Positions 1 through 4,700 of a stretch of DNA of 7,224 nucleotides are shown here, piece after piece; the first letter of the stretch is position 1, and each line of letters opens with the position of its first letter. A program made the position numbers and the translations under genes. This DNA is from Clostridia bacterium (lineage in GTDB: Bacteria > Bacillota > Clostridia > Christensenellales > Aristaeellaceae), in assembly GCA_017412445.1 (NCBI GenBank), contig JAFPYA010000075.1:1-7224 (forward strand), written 5' to 3'. The notes beneath the pieces were generated by a model. That model searched no databases. It saw nothing but the letters and a program-made list of their open reading frames with translations, and was not told the origin of the DNA.

Positions 1-33
1 CAAAAATGCACCTATACCATTATACACGAGTTT

Positions 34-51
34 TGCTTATTTGCATAAGCA
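34..51. repeat. 18-bp perfect inverted repeat upstream of the operon promoter
   Basis: TGCTTAT (34-40) and ATAAGCA (45-51) are exact reverse complements separated by four bases. The repeat lies about 92 bp upstream of the -35 box of the GH3 operon promoter, in AT-rich DNA with no gene. Its size and symmetry would suit a dimeric transcription regulator such as an upstream-acting activator. It has no T tract and the stem is AT-rich, so it is a poor terminator. No known operator consensus is recognised, and in AT-rich DNA it could be chance. Confidence 0.35.
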
Positions 52-143
52 CGTAATGTTAAATTTGAAAAAGATATTTCGCCGCATTAATTTTAAAACG
101 CAAATACTAATGCAAAAAATGAAACAGTTTTTGCCCCGAACGA

Positions 144-172
144 TTGACATTAAACGTTTTAAGGTTTAGAAT
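144..172 (+). promoter_or_regulatory. Sigma-A-type promoter of the GH3-traX-M18 operon
   Basis: A perfect -35 box TTGACA (144-149) is followed after exactly 17 bp by TAGAAT (167-172), which matches the -10 consensus TATAAT at five of six bases. Transcription would start near 179, giving an untranslated leader of about 45 bases before the ATG at 225. No other convincing promoter lies before the three closely packed genes that follow, so this one probably drives all of them. Confidence 0.75.
152..159. promoter_or_regulatory. Candidate operator palindrome in the promoter spacer
   Basis: AAACGTTT is a perfect 8-bp palindrome with a central CG, lying between the -35 and -10 boxes of the operon promoter. 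The central CG flanked by A and T runs resembles the core of LacI/GalR-family operators, and such regulators often repress glycosidase genes from this position. The flanks do not fit the catabolite-response (cre) consensus. The site is short, so this is a suggestion from position and symmetry only. Confidence 0.25.
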
Positions 173-213
173 ACCAATATATGAATAGAATCGATATATC
201 TATATGATTTTAC

Positions 214-219
214 GGAGGT
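214..219 (+). promoter_or_regulatory. Ribosome binding site that fixes the GH3 start
   Basis: GGAGGT ends five bases before the ATG at 225, which is ideal spacing. An in-frame ATG at 204 would add seven residues, but it lies upstream of this site and has no Shine-Dalgarno sequence of its own. The ATG at 225 is therefore the likely start. Confidence 0.85.
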
Positions 220-224
220 GTCCT

Positions 225-2309
225 ATGGACAGGACTGAAGCGCGCCGTTTGGCCACGGAACTGGTTTCCAAAATGACGATTGAAGAAAGAGCCTCGCAGC
301 TCAGATACGATTCGCCCGCCATAGAGCGTTTGGGCATACCCGCCTACAACTGGTGGAACGAGGCGCTCCACGGCGTCGCCAGAGCCGGCACCGCCACGGT
401 GTTTCCTCAGGCAATAGCGCTCGCGTCCATATTCGACGAGGACATCATAAAGGACATCGCTGAGATCATCTCCACCGAGGCCAGAGCCAAATACAACTTC
501 CAGTCGGCAATGGGCGACAGGGACATCTATAAGGGGCTCACCTTCTGGTCACCCAACATAAACATATTCCGCGACCCGAGATGGGGCAGGGGACAGGAAA
601 CCTACGGCGAGGATCCCTACCTCACGAGTCGCATGGGAGTGGGCTTTATAAAAGGTATGCAGGGCGAGGGCGACTACATGAAGGTCGCGGCCTGCGCAAA
701 GCACTTCGCGGTGCATTCGGGTCCCGAAAAGCTGAGGCACACGTTTGACGCCAGAGTTTCGGATTACGACCTTTGGGATACGTATCTGCCCGCGTTTGAA
801 GCCTGCGTCAAGGAAGCGGGCGTAGAAGCCGTGATGGGCGCATACAACCGCACCAACGGCGAGGTTTGCTGCGGCCATTCGAAGCTCATTAACGAAATTC
901 TCAGAAAGCAGTGGGGCTTTGAAGGCCACTTCGTCAGCGACTGCTGGGCGATAGCGGATTTCCATCAGAACCACAAGGTCACCGACACCGCCGAGGAAAG
1001 CGCGGCGCTTGCCATAAAGAACGGCTGCGACATCAACTGCGGCAACACCTTCGTGCACCTGATGGAGGCATATAAAGATGGCCTCGTCAGCGAGGAGGAC
1101 ATCACCCAGAGCTGCATAAGGGCGTTTACGTGCAGGTATTTGCTTGGCATGTTCTCCGCCGACTGCGAGTACGACCGCATTCCCCCGGCCGTCAACGACT
1201 GCGACCGCCACGACAGAGCTGCGCTCAGAGCTGCCGAGCGCAGCATGGTGCTGCTCAAAAACGACGGCGTGCTGCCCATAAACCTCGCTTCCATACGCTC
1301 TGTAGCGGTCATCGGCCCCAACGCCGACAGCATAGTGGCGCTGGAGGGCAACTACAACGGTACATCCTCCCGCTACGTCACGTACCTTGAGGGCATAAGG
1401 AACGCTTGCCGTACCGCAGGCGTGAGAGTAAACTATTCTCTGGGCTGCCATCTTTACAAGGACAGCGCCAACAGCCTCGCGCAAAGCGACAACAGGCTCG
1501 CCGAGGCCGTGCAGGCCGCAAAGACCAGCGACGTGGCGATACTGGTATTGGGTCTCGATTCCACAATCGAGGGCGAAGAGGGCGACGCCAGCAACGAGTA
1601 TTCCTCCGGCGACAAGCGCGACCTCGAGCTGCCCGCGTCGCAGAGGCGCCTGCTCAAGGCCGTGCTCGAAACGGGCACGCCCGTGGTGACCATCGTGGCC
1701 AGCGGCAGCGCGCTGCGCGTGGAGGAGGGCAACGCGGTCATTCAGGCGTGGTACTCCGGTCAGGCGGGCGGCACCGCCGCGGCCAACATACTCTTCGGCA
1801 AGGTCTGCCCCAGCGGCCGTCTGCCCGTCACGTTCTACAAGAGCGCGGACGATCTGCCGGCGTTTGAAGACTACGCTATGAAGGGACGCACGTACCGCTA
1901 CTTCAAGGGCGAGGCGCTCTATCCCTTCGGCTACGGTCTTAGCTACACCGCCTTCAGGTACTCGGAGCCCTTCTTCGACCAGAACAAGAACGCCCTGACC
2001 GTAAAGATAAAGAACACCGGCTACAGGGATGCTGAGGAAGTGGCGGAGGTTTACGTTAAGCCCCTCGAGTTTGAAAGCCATGGCCTCAACTATTCGCTGT
2101 GCGCTTTCGGTCGCGTCTCTCTTGCCGCGGGCGAGGAGAAGCGCGTTATGCTGCCCATACCCGAAAGAGCCTTTGAGTGCGTGACCGATGACGGCAGGCG
2201 CATAAAGGCCGGGCGGCACTTCCGCCTGTACGTGGGCGGCAGCCAGCCCGACGCGGTGAGCGTAAACAAGCTGGGCGCGGCGCCTCTGGAGCTGGACGTG
2301 GTAATCTGA
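225..2309 (+). CDS. Glycoside hydrolase family 3 beta-glycosidase (beta-xylosidase/beta-glucosidase type), cytoplasmic
   Basis: This 694-residue enzyme is predicted to remove sugars from the non-reducing ends of beta-linked oligosaccharides by the retaining GH3 mechanism. The N-terminal TIM-barrel domain (about 15-310) carries YNWWNEALHG (41-50), the RDPRWGRGQETYGEDP block (116-131), the KHF motif (159-161) and VSDCWAI (237-243), whose Asp239 is the expected nucleophile. The second domain (about 340-555) contains GLDSTIEGEEGD (443-454), where the acid/base glutamate is expected (Glu449, 451 or 452). PFGYGLSYTAF (567-577) leads into a fibronectin-III-like C-terminal domain (about 590-675). The NWWNEALHG and VFPQ signatures are typical of beta-xylosidase-like members, but substrate cannot be assigned from sequence alone. 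There is no signal peptide, so it probably acts on imported oligosaccharides. It is the first gene of the operon, and the next start follows its stop after one base. Confidence 0.93.
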   Translation: MDRTEARRLATELVSKMTIEERASQLRYDSPAIERLGIPAYNWWNEALHGVARAGTATVFPQAIALASIFDEDIIKDIAEIISTEARAKYNFQSAMGDRDIYKGLTFWSPNINIFRDPRWGRGQETYGEDPYLTSRMGVGFIKGMQGEGDYMKVAACAKHFAVHSGPEKLRHTFDARVSDYDLWDTYLPAFEACVKEAGVEAVMGAYNRTNGEVCCGHSKLINEILRKQWGFEGHFVSDCWAIADFHQNHKVTDTAEESAALAIKNGCDINCGNTFVHLMEAYKDGLVSEEDITQSCIRAFTCRYLLGMFSADCEYDRIPPAVNDCDRHDRAALRAAERSMVLLKNDGVLPINLASIRSVAVIGPNADSIVALEGNYNGTSSRYVTYLEGIRNACRTAGVRVNYSLGCHLYKDSANSLAQSDNRLAEAVQAAKTSDVAILVLGLDSTIEGEEGDASNEYSSGDKRDLELPASQRRLLKAVLETGTPVVTIVASGSALRVEEGNAVIQAWYSGQAGGTAAANILFGKVCPSGRLPVTFYKSADDLPAFEDYAMKGRTYRYFKGEALYPFGYGLSYTAFRYSEPFFDQNKNALTVKIKNTGYRDAEEVAEVYVKPLEFESHGLNYSLCAFGRVSLAAGEEKRVMLPIPERAFECVTDDGRRIKAGRHFRLYVGGSQPDAVSVNKLGAAPLELDVVI

Positions 2310-2310
2310 C

Positions 2311-3189
2311 ATGCATAAAGCGCTCAGCTCACTCAAAACCGGTCTCAGCGCGGTAAAGGCGTTTGTTCTGCCGCAGAGGAAAATCGTTCCGCCCAAGGAG
2401 CTTAAGCTGAATCACGATACGGGCATGCTCAAGCTTCTGGCCTGCCTGCTCATGCTCAGCGACCATATGGGCAAGATGATATTCACGAGTGCCTACAGGA
2501 TACGCTTTTCCGGCGCATGGTCGGCGCTTCTGCCGCAAATAAACATATTCAGGGGCATAGGCCGCTTGGCCATGCCCTTGTTTGCGTATTGTGTGGCGGT
2601 GGGCTGCAACTATACGCGGAACATATGGAAATACGTGCTGCGCCTGTTTCTGCTGGGCATACTCGTGCATCCCCTCTATCAGGAGGCGATGGGGCACGTG
2701 CCCTTCATGCAGCTAAAGCTTACGGGCAACGTGTTTGAGGCGATAAAGCACATTTACGAATACTATTACCAGGGCAGGAACCTGAACATACTCTTTACCC
2801 TCGGCAGCGCGGTGCTTATACTCGCCTGCTACAGGCACAGGCGTTACGCAGGTCTCGCGCTTGCGGTCGCGCTTACCGTGCACTGGCACAGCCGCATAGA
2901 TTACGGCTACGAGGGCGTGTTTCTGGTCATACTGTTTTACGCCTTACTCGACAGGCCCTTTGTATCGGCGTTTTCTGTGGTGCTGTTCTTTGTAAACTGG
3001 TGCATACCGAGACTCCTTGTGGATTTCACCGTAAAGGCGAGCACCGAAATATATGCGCTTTTGTGCCTGCCGCTTATATATATTCCTATAAAAAAGCGCT
3101 ATGTGAGGCTGCCCAAGTGGACGTTTTACGCCTTTTATCCCGCGCATCTTCTGCTCATATTCGTACTGCTCTGGATGAAAACAAAATAA
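2311..3189 (+). CDS. TraX-family polytopic membrane protein
   Basis: This 292-residue protein matches the TraX family, whose founding member on the F plasmid acetylates the N-terminus of F-pilin. Chromosomal members are common in Clostridia and their substrates are unknown. Family landmarks in order are MLKLLACLLMLSDHMG (39-54), the GRLAMPLFAY block (84-93) followed by NYTRN (100-104) and a KYVLRLFLLGI helix (107-117), RNLNILFTLG (156-165), and a C-terminal FYAFYPAHLLLIFVLL (272-287). About seven or eight hydrophobic helices are visible. The first 35 residues are basic and probably cytoplasmic. No conjugation, pilus or plasmid genes are nearby, so a role in conjugation is unlikely. The start lies one base after the GH3 stop and has no well-spaced Shine-Dalgarno sequence (the nearest GGAG, 2288-2291, is 19 bases away), which suggests translational coupling. 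The substrate and the link to its neighbours are unknown. Confidence 0.85.
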   Translation: MHKALSSLKTGLSAVKAFVLPQRKIVPPKELKLNHDTGMLKLLACLLMLSDHMGKMIFTSAYRIRFSGAWSALLPQINIFRGIGRLAMPLFAYCVAVGCNYTRNIWKYVLRLFLLGILVHPLYQEAMGHVPFMQLKLTGNVFEAIKHIYEYYYQGRNLNILFTLGSAVLILACYRHRRYAGLALAVALTVHWHSRIDYGYEGVFLVILFYALLDRPFVSAFSVVLFFVNWCIPRLLVDFTVKASTEIYALLCLPLIYIPIKKRYVRLPKWTFYAFYPAHLLLIFVLLWMKTK

Positions 3190-3194
3190 ACTGC

Positions 3195-3199
3195 GAGGT
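3195..3199 (+). promoter_or_regulatory. Ribosome binding site of the M18 peptidase gene
   Basis: GAGGT lies in the 18-base gap after the TraX-family gene and eight bases before the ATG at 3208. It supports that start and independent re-initiation on a shared transcript. Confidence 0.7.
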
Positions 3200-3207
3200 C
3201 ATTTTAT

Positions 3208-4506
3208 ATGCTTAACGAAATGCTTGATTTTCTTGCGTCGTCACACAGCGCGTTTCATGCGGTCAAAAACATTAAGCAGCTGCTCAGCGACGGCGGCTTT
3301 ACTGAGCTCAGGGAGTGCGACCTTTGGCAAATCGAAAAGGGCGGCAGGTATTACGTTACGCGCAACCTGTCCTCCGTCATCGCCTTCATTATCCCCGAGG
3401 ACGAGCCGGACTGCTTCATGCTCACCGCGAGCCACTGCGATTCGCCGGTGTTCAAAATAAAGGAGAACGCCGAGCTTGAGGTGAAGGGCAAATACATTCA
3501 GCTCGACACCGAACGCTACGGCGGCGCAATACTAACCAGCTGGCTGGACAGGCCGCTGTCCTTCGCGGGCAGAGTGCTTGTAAAGACCGATAAGGGCGTT
3601 GAGACCCGCCTTGTGGACATGGACAAGGACAGCCTCATCGTTCCTAACGTCGCCCCGCACATGAAGCGCGACATAAACGACGGCATGAAGTACAACCTTC
3701 AGACGGACATGGTGCCGCTCTACGGCGATTTTAGCGCCAAGGGCAGCTTCAGGCGCACCGTGGCCGAGCTGGCGCATGCTAGCGAGGAGGACGTGCTCGG
3801 GCACGATCTCTACCTCTACAACCGAGTAAAGCCCACCCGCTGGGGCGCGAGGAACGAGTTCATTTCCTCCGGCAGGCTCGACGACCTCGAATGCGCGTTT
3901 ACCACCGCCAAGGCGTTTACACTCGCTAAGCCCTCCCGAGCCATCGCCGTGTGCGCTGTCTTCGACAACGAGGAGGTCGGCTCGACCACAAAGCAGGGCG
4001 CGGATTCAACCTTCCTTACGGACGTGCTCGGCCGGATAAGCGGGAGCCTCGGCATAGGCGGCGAGAAATTCCAGCAAATGCGCGCCTCGTCCCTTATGCT
4101 CTCCTGCGTCAACGCCCACGCAGTACACCCGAATCACCCTGAATTCAGTGACAGCGCCAACTGCGTCTACATGAACGAGGGCATAGTGATAAAAGAGAGC
4201 GCCAACCAGAAATACACCTCCGACGGCGTAAGCAAGGCGTTACTCAGGTACATACTCGAAAGGGCAAACGTGCCCGTGCAGTTTTATTCAAACCGCTCCG
4301 ACATGCCGGGCGGAGGCACGCTTGGAAATATCTCAAACAGCCACTTTTCACTGAACACCGTGGACATAGGTCTGTGCCAATTGTCAATGCACTCCACATA
4401 CGAGACCGCGGGCGCGTTCGACGTGGAGCACATGATTAACGGCATGAAGGCCTTCTTCGAAGCCTCGGTAATCGCCACGGACGACGGCAGATATGAGGTA
4501 AGATAG
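3208..4506 (+). CDS. apeB: M18 family aminopeptidase (aspartyl aminopeptidase type), with one metal ligand apparently replaced
   Basis: This 432-residue protein is full length for bacterial M18 metallo-aminopeptidases, cytoplasmic di-zinc enzymes that remove N-terminal residues, often acidic ones, from peptides. Expected metal and catalytic residues are present in TASHCDSP (His76), SGRLDDL (Asp225, the bridging ligand), DNEEVGS (Glu255 as general base and Glu256 as ligand) and SMHSTYE (His395). SDMPGGGTLG (364-373) is also typical. The usual SADNAHAVHPNH segment, whose Asp corresponds to Asp346 of human DNPEP as I recall it, reads SCVNAHAVHPNH (299-310) here, so that ligand is Val301. The flanking residues align without gaps, so a frameshift is not the cause. 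Activity may be reduced, metal use altered, or the base call wrong. It is the last gene of the operon, and a terminator begins 19 bases after its stop. The family assignment is firm; catalytic competence is uncertain. Confidence 0.92.
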   Translation: MLNEMLDFLASSHSAFHAVKNIKQLLSDGGFTELRECDLWQIEKGGRYYVTRNLSSVIAFIIPEDEPDCFMLTASHCDSPVFKIKENAELEVKGKYIQLDTERYGGAILTSWLDRPLSFAGRVLVKTDKGVETRLVDMDKDSLIVPNVAPHMKRDINDGMKYNLQTDMVPLYGDFSAKGSFRRTVAELAHASEEDVLGHDLYLYNRVKPTRWGARNEFISSGRLDDLECAFTTAKAFTLAKPSRAIAVCAVFDNEEVGSTTKQGADSTFLTDVLGRISGSLGIGGEKFQQMRASSLMLSCVNAHAVHPNHPEFSDSANCVYMNEGIVIKESANQKYTSDGVSKALLRYILERANVPVQFYSNRSDMPGGGTLGNISNSHFSLNTVDIGLCQLSMHSTYETAGAFDVEHMINGMKAFFEASVIATDDGRYEVR

Positions 4507-4525
4507 CCTTTGGACAGCCTTAACG

Positions 4526-4553
4526 GGGCACGGCGAAAAAGCCGTGCCCTTTT
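4526..4553 (+). terminator. Rho-independent terminator of the operon
   Basis: GGGCACGGC (4526-4534) pairs perfectly with GCCGTGCCC (4541-4549) around the six-base loop GAAAAA, followed by TTTT (4550-4553). The nine-pair GC-rich stem and T tract 19 bases after the M18 stop codon mark the end of the three-gene transcript. The T tract is short, so some read-through is possible. Confidence 0.88.
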
Positions 4554-4631
4554 GCATGCTTAATGTAAAGGCAACAGGGCGGCTAAGTATCACATAAAGC
4601 ATTTTGACACAAAACATTAAACAGACCAAGG

Positions 4632-4660
4632 TTGCTTTTTTCAAAGCTTTGTAGTATAAT
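4632..4660 (+). promoter_or_regulatory. Sigma-A-type promoter of ftsK
   Basis: A perfect -10 box TATAAT (4655-4660) is preceded by a 17-bp spacer and a partial -35 box TTGCTT (4632-4637), in AT-rich DNA. Transcription would start near 4667 and leave an untranslated leader of about 34 bases. Because a terminator precedes it, this promoter makes ftsK independent of the upstream operon. Confidence 0.75.
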
Positions 4661-4691
4661 CTATTCGGTGGAATTCGCACATGGGATTTCC

Positions 4692-4697
4692 GGAGGA
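4692..4697 (+). promoter_or_regulatory. Ribosome binding site of ftsK
   Basis: GGAGGA lies three bases before the ATG at 4701. The spacing is slightly tight but the match is strong. It fixes the start of a coding sequence whose basic, low-complexity N-terminus would otherwise be hard to place. Confidence 0.8.
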
Positions 4698-4700
4698 AAA

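Noticed and set aside
181..207. An eight-codon upstream frame starting ATG AAT AGA whose stop overlaps the in-frame ATG at 204; it could be a leader peptide.
   Set aside because: It has no Shine-Dalgarno sequence, its ATG falls almost at the predicted transcription start, and it has no regulatory codon run or attenuator hairpin. Chance is the simpler explanation.
204..224. A longer GH3 start at 204, adding seven residues.
   Set aside because: The strong ribosome binding site at 214-219 lies downstream of that ATG and is correctly spaced for 225, and the extra residues do not match the family.
549..2396. A 615-codon open frame on the minus strand covering most of the GH3 gene and reaching into the next gene.
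   Set aside because: It is antisense to a clear GH3 enzyme. Its translation is rich in Val, Ala, Arg, Gly and His with no recognisable domain, as expected for the complement of GC-rich codons. Its start lies inside the TraX-family gene.
2311..3189. Reading the TraX-family gene as a sign of a conjugative plasmid or integrative element.
   Set aside because: No relaxase, type IV secretion, integrase or att-like repeat is present. Codon use matches the neighbours, and ftsK lies immediately downstream of the operon.
4604..4609. A perfect TTGACA that could be a -35 box for ftsK.
   Set aside because: No -10-like hexamer lies 16-18 bp downstream, and the perfect TATAAT at 4655 is too far away. TTGCTT at 4632 pairs better with it.
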